A stretch of DNA of 64,000 nt from a virus. The notes beneath the pieces were generated by a model. It was not told the DNA's origin, ran no database searches, and saw nothing but the letters and a program-made list of their open reading frames with translations. Below are positions 31,059 to 37,783 of the stretch, one piece after another. The position numbers and the translations under genes are program-made. Where the stretch lies: positions 174,437 to 238,436 of IMG/VR virus record IMGVR_UViG_3300037264_008423. One strand, written 5' to 3'. Position 1 is the stretch's first letter; every line of letters starts with the position of its first letter.

Positions 31059-32708
31059 ATGAGTGTTTACCAGACGGTTAGCCGTAAGGCAACCCCGCAA
31101 AATCAACCCATTCCCGGTTCCAAGCAGGTGAAGAACTCCGCAGGTGGTTACACCTGGCTCCTGGATGACTGGAGCCGCCTGCGCCGATTCCTGGTGCTTG
31201 GCTCCCAGGGTGGAACGTATTACGTCAAGGAACAGGATCTCGTCAAGGCCAACGCGGAAGTGGTTGACCGGTGCTTGGGTCTTGACGCGGCCAGGACGAT
31301 TCAGCAAATCGTGGAAGTTTCGGATAAGGGCCTGGCCTATCGCAACGAGGCGGCGCTCTTCGCGCTGGCCAAGGCCGCCGCCGACCAGAATGAAAAGTCA
31401 CGAGCGTTGGCTCTTGACGCGCTGCCGCAAGTGGCGCGCACCGGCACCCACCTGTTTCACTGGGCAAACTATGTTCAGTCGATGCGGGGCTGGGGCCGCG
31501 CCCTGAGAAAGGCGGTCGGGCACTGGTATAACCAGTGGACGGCGGACGAGCTGGCCTACCAGGTCGTCAAGTATCAGCAGCGCGATGGCTGGTCCCACCG
31601 GGACCTGCTCCGCCTGGCGCACCCGGTCGCCGAGACCGAGGGGCACGACGCGGTATTCCGCTGGGTCCTGGGCGGCCAGGAGGCCCTGGCGGCGCGCACG
31701 GTGAAGCGCCAGCGTCCCGGTCAAGAGGTAAAGCCTGAATACACCTACCCGGATCTGGCTTTCCACCTGCCGCAGTTCATCGAGATCTTTGAAAAGGCCA
31801 AGACGGCGGACGCCAAGACGCTTGTCAAGCTGATCACCGAGCGCAGCCTGCCCCGCGAGGCGATCCCCACGGAGCAGTTGAACTGCCCGGAGGTTTGGGA
31901 GGCGCTCTTAGTCAACATGCCAGCCACGGCCCTGGTCCGCAACCTGGGCAAGATGACCAGCATCGGGCTGGTCAAGACGCTTTCCAAGGCGTCCAAGACC
32001 ATTGTGGACAAGCTGGGTAACGCCGCGTGGCTCAAGAAGTCCCGCGTCCACCCGATGCAGTTTTTGATCGCGGCCAAGGTGTATGCCCAGGGTCACGGGG
32101 AAAAGGGCAAGCTCGCCTGGACGCCGGATCAGTCGGTGGTCTCGGCCCTGGAGCGCGCCTTCTACGCCTCTTTTGGCAACGTCAAGCCCATCGGCAACAA
32201 CGTGCTGATCTCGCTGGATATCTCCAGTTCGATGGGACATACGATGGAAGGCACCTGCTTGTCCTGCTACGAGGCGGAAGCGGCCCTGGCGCTAATCCAT
32301 GTCAGCATTGAGGACACCGTGGGGGTCATGGGTTTCGCCACAAACTACCGGGAAATCAAGATCCGCAAGGGCATGAGCCTGGTGGACGCGATGCAGCACG
32401 TCGCCGGTCAGGGCTTCGGCGGCACGGACTGCTCGCTGCCGTTTCGCTGGGCGGGAACGGAGCGGATGGATGTGAACTCATTTATCACGGTCACGGACAA
32501 TGAATCATGGCACGGCGGTGTTCACCCGTCCCAGGCGCTCAACGCCTATCGCCAGGCTTCCGGCAATCAGGCCCGGTCGGTCGTCATGGGCATGACGAGC
32601 ACGGGCTTTACTATCGCGGACCCCAATGACGCGGGTTCGCTCGACGTGGTGGGCTTTGACGCCTCCGCGCCTGCGCTCATCTCGGATTTCTGCCGGGGTG
32701 ATGTCTAA
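31059..32708 (+). CDS. rsr: Ro60/Rsr (TROVE-domain) protein
   Basis: 549 residues; ATG follows GAAAGGAAAAACC, a good ribosome site. Residues ~20-345 are the TROVE HEAT-repeat ring (GGYTWLLDDWSRLRRFLVLGS, ...RNEAALFALAKAAAD..., HPMQFLIAAKVYAQGHGEKG). The C-terminal von Willebrand A domain has the MIDAS motif DISSSMG near 388 and FGGTDCSLP near 452. Bacterial Ro binds Y RNAs and helps exonucleases in RNA decay and rRNA maturation. The nearby Y-RNA candidates support that role here. Ro proteins are rare in phages. Confidence 0.95.
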   Translation: MSVYQTVSRKATPQNQPIPGSKQVKNSAGGYTWLLDDWSRLRRFLVLGSQGGTYYVKEQDLVKANAEVVDRCLGLDAARTIQQIVEVSDKGLAYRNEAALFALAKAAADQNEKSRALALDALPQVARTGTHLFHWANYVQSMRGWGRALRKAVGHWYNQWTADELAYQVVKYQQRDGWSHRDLLRLAHPVAETEGHDAVFRWVLGGQEALAARTVKRQRPGQEVKPEYTYPDLAFHLPQFIEIFEKAKTADAKTLVKLITERSLPREAIPTEQLNCPEVWEALLVNMPATALVRNLGKMTSIGLVKTLSKASKTIVDKLGNAAWLKKSRVHPMQFLIAAKVYAQGHGEKGKLAWTPDQSVVSALERAFYASFGNVKPIGNNVLISLDISSSMGHTMEGTCLSCYEAEAALALIHVSIEDTVGVMGFATNYREIKIRKGMSLVDAMQHVAGQGFGGTDCSLPFRWAGTERMDVNSFITVTDNESWHGGVHPSQALNAYRQASGNQARSVVMGMTSTGFTIADPNDAGSLDVVGFDASAPALISDFCRGDV

Positions 32709-32712
32709 TTCA

Positions 32713-32752
32713 CGGAACCGCGCCCTGGGTGACCGGGACGCGGTTCTACTCT
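32713..32752 (+). promoter_or_regulatory. Hairpin plus GTTCTA before methyltransferase
   Basis: GAACCGCG and CGCGGTTC form an 8-bp stem directly after the Ro stop. The second arm ends in GGTTCTA, 11 nt before ATG 32758. It could be both terminator and promoter. Confidence 0.5.
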
Positions 32753-32757
32753 TTACT

Positions 32758-33285
32758 ATGGGTGCTAATCGTCACTGTGTGATTGACTGTTTCGAGTTTG
32801 AGCCAGATAGCAATATCGTGGAAATTGGAACCGATCAGGGCGGGGGTTCCACTCGATTTTTGGCGGACTACGCGCGAGCGCGCCGTTTGAATTTTTGGAC
32901 CGTGGACATCAATCCCCAGCGCATTGATCAGGCCGCCCGGCTGGGCTGCCACGCGGTTTGCGCCAAGGGGGAGGATTTTCTGATCGACTTTGGCAGGCCG
33001 ATTCACTTTGCCTATCTGGACAATCTGGACTGGATGGGCGGCGGCATGGAGGTCCCCGCCAACGTGGCCAGCGCCCAGGCTCACCTGCTTCAAGCGCGGC
33101 GTTTGCTCCAATGGATGACAGCGGGGGTCATCGTCATTGATGATACCTGGCTTAGCCAGGGATTTGGCAAGGGTTATTACGCCGCTCAATTTCTGGCTGA
33201 TTCCGGTTTTACGGTGGAATCGGGACCCGGCTGGCTGGTCCTGGTTCGGAGCATGGCCGCTGGCCGCCGTCTATCGGAAAAGTAA
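32758..33285 (+). CDS. SAM-dependent methyltransferase
   Basis: 175 residues from ATG 32758 (an upstream ATG at 32701 overlapping Ro is possible). The SAM motif is SNIVEIGTDQGGGSTRFLAD (about 20-40), followed by WTVDINPQRI and FAYLDNLDWMGGG, and VIVIDDTW near 128. Class I Rossmann fold; substrate unknown. Confidence 0.75.
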   Translation: MGANRHCVIDCFEFEPDSNIVEIGTDQGGGSTRFLADYARARRLNFWTVDINPQRIDQAARLGCHAVCAKGEDFLIDFGRPIHFAYLDNLDWMGGGMEVPANVASAQAHLLQARRLLQWMTAGVIVIDDTWLSQGFGKGYYAAQFLADSGFTVESGPGWLVLVRSMAAGRRLSEK

Positions 33286-33297
33286 TCGCTTTCAATT

Positions 33298-33486
33298 ATG
33301 GCCTACCTCAATAAGATTGTAAACGGACACCGGGTTCGAGTGAAGTTGCTCAGTCCCGCCGCCTTGCGGAAGCTGAAAAAAGAAGAACTGGAGTTGGTGC
33401 GAGAGATGTCCGGTCTCGCCGATGAATTGATCGCCGAAAGGCGCACGGAAAGCAAACCGGTCAAGCGTGCCGGGACTGTCCGCTAA
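33298..33486 (+). CDS. Small basic helical protein
   Basis: 62 residues: MAYLNKIVNGHRVRVKLLSP, then a charged helix (ALRKLKKEELELVREMSGLADELI). No motif. Its stop lies just before a 3' tRNA fragment. Plausible but unproven. Confidence 0.5.
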   Translation: MAYLNKIVNGHRVRVKLLSPAALRKLKKEELELVREMSGLADELIAERRTESKPVKRAGTVR

Positions 33487-33537
33487 ACAGCTCGCCCCTT
33501 CACTGCGGGTGTGGTGCAAGTCCACTGCTTTCCGCCA
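33482..33537 (+). pseudogene. 3' part of a tRNA
   Basis: T-arm TGTGG-TGCAAGT-CCACT, strand GCTTTCC, G and CCA are good, and CCCC...CGGG may be the anticodon stem. No matching 5' acceptor strand adjoins it; GGAAA at 33276, before the small ORF, could pair. Truncated, or interrupted by the ORF. Confidence 0.4.
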
Positions 33538-33543
33538 TTTTAT

Positions 33544-33635
33544 GGCCCCTTGGTGTAACAGTAACACGACCGTCTTATACACGGGAAGTCCTAGATGTGG
33601 GCACGATGCTGGTGCAAATCCGGCAGGGGCTACCA
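33544..33635 (+). tRNA. tRNA with anticodon TAT and long variable arm
   Basis: Acceptor GGCCCCT/AGGGGCT, A73, CCA. Anticodon arm (A)CCGT-CTTATAC-ACGG gives TAT (Ile AUA), yet the variable region is about 20 nt with a stem, as in Leu/Ser/Tyr tRNAs. T-loop TGCAAAT. Amino-acid identity is uncertain. Confidence 0.75.
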
Positions 33636-33644
33636 CTATTTAGA

Positions 33645-34682
33645 CTATTGGTTTACAGGCACTTGAGCTACGCTCATTGTGGTTTTGACTTGGGATTTGT
33701 AGATCTGTCTCGAAACACCACTGAGACGATACAGATCCCATAGCGCAGTGCTAATAGCCTTGGCAGTGGGGCGATCCAGTTTGCTGTTATCACTTTTTTT
33801 CCATTCAGGCCGACTTGCCACGTATTGGTGGATGATCTCCACAACATGCGCCATGTGGTTCAGAGTGAGCTGATCGAGCCACCGCTCAAAACTTTCACGA
33901 GGATTTTGCGCGGCTTCTTTACCAAAGAAGAAGTCCCACACCCAAGCCATGCAGATGTTTATTTGACGACTGCCATGCTTATACTTGTTCTCGTAGGCCC
34001 GGTTGATGCAATTGGTAAGATCTTCGGCCCAATCCAGGTAGCGGGTAAGCGTGGGAGACTCCAGCCTCTTCAAGAATTTACCACGGTATTCGTAGTCCAC
34101 GATTTGCCAGTCGTTAAAACCGTGGCTACTAAGCCACGTGAGTATCTCGTAACCGCTAAAATGCCTGGCGCGCGCAAAGCCAGCGGCCACGGTGCTTGCC
34201 AGCGTGCAGATGACACTGGATCTGTGGAGTCCCTTAACCAGATTTTTAGCGTTGGATTCGTTAATTTGAGTATTAATGGGTTGGCTCAGATCAAGGCTAA
34301 CCGTGCTTGCATTTCTCAGTGTTACGGAGGTAAGTTGCGAGATCGGAGGATTAGGGCTAGGGGCCTGAACGCGCACTTCAACTTGTTGGACGCGCACTTC
34401 AGCTTGTTGCGAGGATTTCTGTGTGCCCTCTCTGTAACCTTGAACAAAGCCTTCATGAAAGCCTTTAGTATAGCCCGTCTTTTTTCCATTTCGCTCGCCC
34501 ACGGTCTTACCGTAATCGAAGCCCTCCTCCCAGGCTACGTGAACCTGCTGGTTCGTTATTGTATTAATGATCAGCGCGTTCCTGTTGACGCTTTCAATGC
34601 CCTTCTCTAGTTTTTGAAAAGCTTCATCAGGCTCTTTGGTTTGCGGTGGGGGTTCGTTTTTGAGATTTAATTCAGCATTCAT
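33645..34682 (-). CDS. Unknown protein
   Basis: 345 residues from ATG 34682. The N-terminus is Pro/Glu-rich; residues ~55-95 are Gly/Tyr-rich repeats (GFDYGKTVGERNGKKTGYTKGFHEGFVQGYREG); about 105-112 repeat VRVQ; the C-terminal half is helical with Trp/Tyr. No family recognised. A CGTTCTAAATGAAACT element precedes the start. Confidence 0.7.
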   Translation of the reverse strand: MNAELNLKNEPPPQTKEPDEAFQKLEKGIESVNRNALIINTITNQQVHVAWEEGFDYGKTVGERNGKKTGYTKGFHEGFVQGYREGTQKSSQQAEVRVQQVEVRVQAPSPNPPISQLTSVTLRNASTVSLDLSQPINTQINESNAKNLVKGLHRSSVICTLASTVAAGFARARHFSGYEILTWLSSHGFNDWQIVDYEYRGKFLKRLESPTLTRYLDWAEDLTNCINRAYENKYKHGSRQINICMAWVWDFFFGKEAAQNPRESFERWLDQLTLNHMAHVVEIIHQYVASRPEWKKSDNSKLDRPTAKAISTALWDLYRLSGVSRQIYKSQVKTTMSVAQVPVNQ

Positions 34683-34691
34683 AGTTTCATT

Positions 34692-34710
34692 TAGAACGAA
34701 AAAAGTTCTA
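34692..34710. promoter_or_regulatory. Bidirectional GTTCTA element
   Basis: TAGAACGAAAAAAGTTCTA: GTTCTA faces outward on both strands, 10 and 7 nt from divergent start codons (34682 minus, 34717 plus), in a 34-bp gap. The clearest instance of this repeated element. Confidence 0.6.
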
Positions 34711-34716
34711 TGGGTC

Positions 34717-35334
34717 ATGATTCGTCAAAGCAGCATCGACGCTTACCGTGAAGCTCAGGAGAGCGGCCTGGTCGCCCAGTGCCAGATCCTTGTGCTGGAA
34801 ACCGTGTTCAACCACCATCCGGTTACGGCCAATGAAGTTTTAGACATCCTCTACCAGCAGAACCAGCGTGTGTCTCAAAACACCATCAACACGCGCTTCA
34901 GCGAGTTGGAGGGCATGGGTTTGATCAAGACGGTGGAGCGCAAGCAGGACAAGGTGACTGGCAAGCTCAATAACGCCTGGGTGCCCTGCCCGGAGTTCAG
35001 TGACGAGCAGATTCAGGCTTACAAGCAGGCGCGCCAGCAGGCCGTCAAAGAGAGGCAATCCAACGTGGCGCGCCTGGAGGCGGAGTGCGCCAACCTGCGC
35101 GCCGAGGTTCAACGTTTAAGCCGCCACGCTACGGTGAGCACCGCTTTCACACCGGTCGCCGCCCCCGCCGCTGGCGCTCAGCGGTATGAGCTTTACGCCA
35201 AAGACAAGCCGGGCATGACCGTCAGCAGCCTGGAGCGCGCCAAATCGGAAAAGATGATGCTTTTCTACTGCGAGGCTTTTCAGGTCCCGATGATCCAGGT
35301 TAAGATCAGAAAATTAGCGGTTATCCCGGAATAA
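34717..35334 (+). CDS. Winged-helix-like protein with coiled coil
   Basis: 205 residues from ATG 34717. Residues ~20-80 look like a winged helix (ILVLETVFNHHPVTANEVLDILYQ...VSQNTINTRFSELEGMGLIKTVERK), as in phage or plasmid regulators. A coiled-coil helix follows (KERQSNVARLEAECANLRAEVQRL) and then a C-terminal basic domain. Likely a DNA-binding regulator. Confidence 0.7.
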   Translation: MIRQSSIDAYREAQESGLVAQCQILVLETVFNHHPVTANEVLDILYQQNQRVSQNTINTRFSELEGMGLIKTVERKQDKVTGKLNNAWVPCPEFSDEQIQAYKQARQQAVKERQSNVARLEAECANLRAEVQRLSRHATVSTAFTPVAAPAAGAQRYELYAKDKPGMTVSSLERAKSEKMMLFYCEAFQVPMIQVKIRKLAVIPE

Positions 35335-35345
35335 ACAGGCACCCT

Positions 35346-35651
35346 ATGACACATCCTATCATTGAGGCTTTTCGGATCGAACAATGCACGATGGGCGGCT
35401 CGGCGTTTCTGCCCACGGTTTACCTGGACAAGGCGGTTGCGACCAGCATCGCCCAAAGTAAAAACGAGGAATTTGTTGACTATAAAGTCAGGCCAGTGCG
35501 CGTGAGGCGCTTTGGAAAAACCGAGTGCGTGGCGGTTGAGAATATTTTAACCCTGGACGAAACGACCGAGCCGGAGCATGCGCGCCGGAACGCTTTAAAG
35601 AAACTGACTCCCTCGGACCGGAAGGCGCTGGGGTTAACCCCTTTAAAATAA
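35346..35651 (+). CDS. Unknown small protein
   Basis: 101 residues starting 11 bases after the previous stop. A beta-type middle (KVRPVRVRRFGKTECVAVENI) and a C-terminal LTPSDRKALGLTP helix. Function unknown; probably co-transcribed with its neighbours. Confidence 0.65.
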   Translation: MTHPIIEAFRIEQCTMGGSAFLPTVYLDKAVATSIAQSKNEEFVDYKVRPVRVRRFGKTECVAVENILTLDETTEPEHARRNALKKLTPSDRKALGLTPLK

Positions 35652-35660
35652 AAACGAGCT

Positions 35661-35993
35661 ATGTATGGTTTTTCCGATTCCTGGCACACGCTGGTCATTG
35701 ACTTTGGCGCGGAAGAGCGCCTTCAGCGCGCCGCGCAGGAGCAGACGATTGGCACGGAGATCGTAACGCTTACCGTTGACGGTTTCAGACAGCGTTACAT
35801 CGAAGAGAGCGACCTTCATTTTTTAGAAAACGATCCCCGCTGGCAGAGACTCAAAGCGGTGTTTAGGCCGGGGGACGTGCTAGTCAAGTTTAATAGCAGC
35901 GAGGCGAGCTGGGCAGCGTTAGCCGGACGCGCTGGATACGCGGTTGTGCGCGACGGCCAAGCGGTGGATAGTTACTTGACTCGGTTATCTTAG
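35661..35993 (+). CDS. Unknown small protein ending at tRNA-Leu
   Basis: 110 residues. RPGDVLVKFNSSEASWAALAGRAGYAVVRDG near the end resembles small phage proteins with a barrel fold. Its TAG stop shares one base with the start of tRNA-Leu(GAG). Function unknown. Confidence 0.65.
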   Translation: MYGFSDSWHTLVIDFGAEERLQRAAQEQTIGTEIVTLTVDGFRQRYIEESDLHFLENDPRWQRLKAVFRPGDVLVKFNSSEASWAALAGRAGYAVVRDGQAVDSYLTRLS

Positions 35994-36076
35994 GGCGCGT
36001 GGTTTACCCGGAACAGCAGACGGGCCTGGTCGAGAACCAGTGAGCCTTGGAAGTGCAATTCTTCTCGCGCCCACCA
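35993..36076 (+). tRNA. tRNA-Leu (GAG)
   Basis: Acceptor GGGCGCG/CGCGCCC perfect, A73, CCA. Anticodon arm CTGG-TCGAGAA-CCAG (C33). D-loop AACAGCA, T-loop TGCAATT. Confidence 0.9.
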
Positions 36077-36083
36077 TTTTTAA

Positions 36084-36159
36084 GCTGACGTAACTCAATT
36101 GGCAGAGTAACGGACTTTTAATCCGTAAGTTACGGGATCGTGGCCCGTCGTCAGCACCA
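36084..36159 (+). tRNA. tRNA-Lys (TTT)
   Basis: Acceptor GCTGACG/CGTCAGC perfect, A73, CCA. Anticodon loop CTTTTAA. D-loop AATTGGCA (GG) with T-loop ATCGTGG (T55-C56), again the canonical pair with A54/T58. Confidence 0.93.
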
Positions 36160-36166
36160 ATTTTAC

Positions 36167-36240
36167 AGCCCAGTAGCACAATGCGGTGCGGCTCCCTTTG
36201 AAGGAGACGGATGGGGGTGCGAATCCCTCCTGGGCTACCA
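36167..36240 (+). tRNA. tRNA-Gln (TTG)
   Basis: Acceptor AGCCCAG/CTGGGCT perfect, A73, CCA. Anticodon arm CTCC-CTTTGAA-GGAG. D-loop AATGCG, T-loop TGCGAAT. Confidence 0.92.
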
Positions 36241-36261
36241 TTTTTAAGCTAAAAATAAAAA

Positions 36262-36304
36262 GTTTACTTTTTATTTTGACAGCCAGGTCACTTTCTTTTA
36301 AGTT
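36262..36304 (+). promoter_or_regulatory. Promoter GTTTAC-N8-TTGACA-N17-TAAGTT
   Basis: TTGACA at 36276-36281 and TAAGTT at 36299-36304 with a 17-bp spacer; GTTTAC 14 nt upstream of the -35. Drives the gene at 36335. Confidence 0.8.
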
Positions 36305-36334
36305 CTGGCTCAACGAACAGAAAGACAAAAACCA

Positions 36335-37099
36335 GTGAAACCAAAACTACATGAACTCCTGGCGGCGGAGACGAACCTGGACAACCAGGCGAATAAGTGC
36401 CGCACTGACTTGGTGGACACCCTGACCAAGAAACGGCACCACTTTGAGGAAAAAAAGACGGTGTTTATCCCGAATACGGAAGGCGCGACGCCGATGGTGG
36501 AAGCGCAGTCCGACATCGTGACCACCGTGCGCAAGGAGCTGGACTGGATCAAGGGCCATCTCACCAAAGCTTTGGACGCCGCGTTCCAGATTGCGGAGAC
36601 CAACATGGTCGCGCGCGGCGACGTGGTGATCGATGATGACGCGGCGACGGTTCTGCTCACGGGGATTCCAGCCACGGCGCTCCTGGAACTGGAAAAGCGC
36701 GCCGTTGAGATCAAGCAGCTAGTCGAGGCGATCCCCACGCTGGACCCCGCCAAAGGTTTCCAGTCCGACGAACAGCGGGGCGATGGATTCTTCAAGGCCA
36801 GGGACGTGGCGAAAACGCGCACCAAGAAAGAGAAGAAAGTCATCGTGCTCCACGCGCCGACCAAAGAGCATCCGGCCCAGGTGCAGTTGATCGATGTGGA
36901 TGTGCCGGTGGGCGCTTTGCAGGAGCAGGAATGGTCCAGCCTGATCACCACCGCCCAAAAAGCGGACATGCTGGATCGGGCAGAGAAAGTGGTTCGCGCG
37001 CTCAAGAAAGCGCGCTCGCGTGCCAATGACACGGAAGTGGACACGACCAAGAAGCTGGGCAACCGGCTGCTGAGCTACGTGTTTGATGGAAAAGTGTAA
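36335..37099 (+). CDS. Conserved phage/bacterial protein (DUF7873-like)
   Basis: 254 residues from GTG 36335. Helical N-terminus (LHELLAAETNLDNQANK), then a segment IPTLDPAKGFQSDEQRGDGFF, and VQLIDVDVPVGALQEQEW...MLDRAEKVVRALKKAR. This order recalls a family found in actinobacteria and phages, known to me only as unknown function. It has its own strong promoter, so it is probably abundant or early. Confidence 0.7.
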   Translation: MKPKLHELLAAETNLDNQANKCRTDLVDTLTKKRHHFEEKKTVFIPNTEGATPMVEAQSDIVTTVRKELDWIKGHLTKALDAAFQIAETNMVARGDVVIDDDAATVLLTGIPATALLELEKRAVEIKQLVEAIPTLDPAKGFQSDEQRGDGFFKARDVAKTRTKKEKKVIVLHAPTKEHPAQVQLIDVDVPVGALQEQEWSSLITTAQKADMLDRAEKVVRALKKARSRANDTEVDTTKKLGNRLLSYVFDGKV

Positions 37100-37223
37100 A
37101 CAATTTCGGGTGTGGAAAGCGGCCTCCGGGTTGCTTTCCTAGCTCAAAGCTCAAGGTGAAGCTCAGATTCAGGGTTACAGGTCAGGCTATCACCCGAAGG
37201 CTCAAAACCCTAAGCGAAAGGAA
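37100..37223 (+). other. Structured non-coding segment
   Basis: TTCGGGTG pairs with CACCCGAA (about 37107 and 37192), GGAAAGC with GCTTTCC, and GGGTT with AACCC. No ORF. It is either a 3' UTR or the first part of a larger RNA that includes the permuted element downstream. Confidence 0.35.
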
Positions 37224-37352
37224 CGTTGAAAGGTAGCGCCACTCCAACTGAGGTCGGGGGTTCAAATCCCTCCTCCGCCCCCAAAATCATATGGCGGAGT
37301 AGCTCAGCGGTAGAGCATCAGGATCAGGCTAACGGCGCTAAGCGTTTTGACG
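37224..37352 (+). ncRNA. Second permuted tRNA / Y-RNA-like element
   Basis: Order along the strand: CTGA, T-arm GGGGG-TTCAAAT-CCCTC, acceptor strand CTCCGCC, C, CCA, a 9-nt linker, acceptor strand GGCGGAG, TA, D-arm GCTC-AGCGGTA-GAGC, TCAG. The acceptor strands pair perfectly (37273-37279 with 37293-37299). CTGA/TCAG form the anticodon-stem position, extended by TAGCGCC/GGCGCTA and GTTGAAA/TTTTGAC around internal loops. It is either a permuted tRNA gene needing splicing or a second YrlA-like RNA. Confidence 0.65.
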
Positions 37353-37386
37353 AACAGAGCTAAAAAGCTTCGCTTAATAAAACCAA

Positions 37387-37423
37387 GGGCCACTCGCGTG
37401 GAAGCGGGTGGCCCCCATTATTT
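37387..37423 (+). terminator. Intrinsic terminator-like hairpin
   Basis: GGGCCAC and GTGGCCC with further CGC/GCG pairing form a strong stem, followed by CCATTATTTC. Confidence 0.55.
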
Positions 37424-37432
37424 CAAAGTTCT

Positions 37433-37675
37433 ATGATCGATCAGTCTCCCCCTACGGAAGCCATTGAGGCGTTTCACCGGCATTTGGATCGCTGTGAGCA
37501 GTGCCGGGACCGGCCCTTTGAATTATGCGCGGTGGGCCAGCCTCTTTTGCTGGCAGCCGCCAACCAGGACCAACTGGGGCCGCAGCCGCCGCCTAATCCC
37601 TATAATCACGAAGAGTGCTTGCTCGCGGCAGTGGGCTGGCTCATACTCAACCGTAAACGATTTATTGCCGGGTAG
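37433..37675 (+). CDS. Small zinc-finger-like phage protein
   Basis: 80 residues. FHRHLDRCEQCRDRPFELCAVGQPLL (about 14-39) has the H-x3-C-x2-C layout of small anti-sigma-type zinc proteins, and the C-terminal helix has HEECLLAAVGWLIL. AAAGTTCT abuts the ATG. The TAG stop is supplied by positions 8-10 of tRNA-Gln(CTG). Confidence 0.65.
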   Translation: MIDQSPPTEAIEAFHRHLDRCEQCRDRPFELCAVGQPLLLAAANQDQLGPQPPPNPYNHEECLLAAVGWLILNRKRFIAG

Positions 37676-37741
37676 TTCAAGTAGTGGAACGCGGGTCTCT
37701 GAAACCCGATGGTGCTGGTGCGAGTCCAGCCCCGGCAACCA
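37666..37741 (+). tRNA. tRNA-Gln (CTG)
   Basis: Acceptor TGCCGGG/CCCGGCA perfect, A73, CCA. Anticodon arm CGGGT-CTCTGAA-ACCCG. T-loop TGCGAGT; the D-loop AAGTAGT lacks both GG and GC. Confidence 0.92.
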
Positions 37742-37783
37742 CTTTCAACAAAGACACACACGCCAAAATAATTAGCGGGAAAA

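Noticed and set aside
37100-37380. A permuted group I intron flanking the tRNA halves.
   Set aside because: The conserved P7/R and S elements of group I introns were not found; simple helices explain the pairing better.
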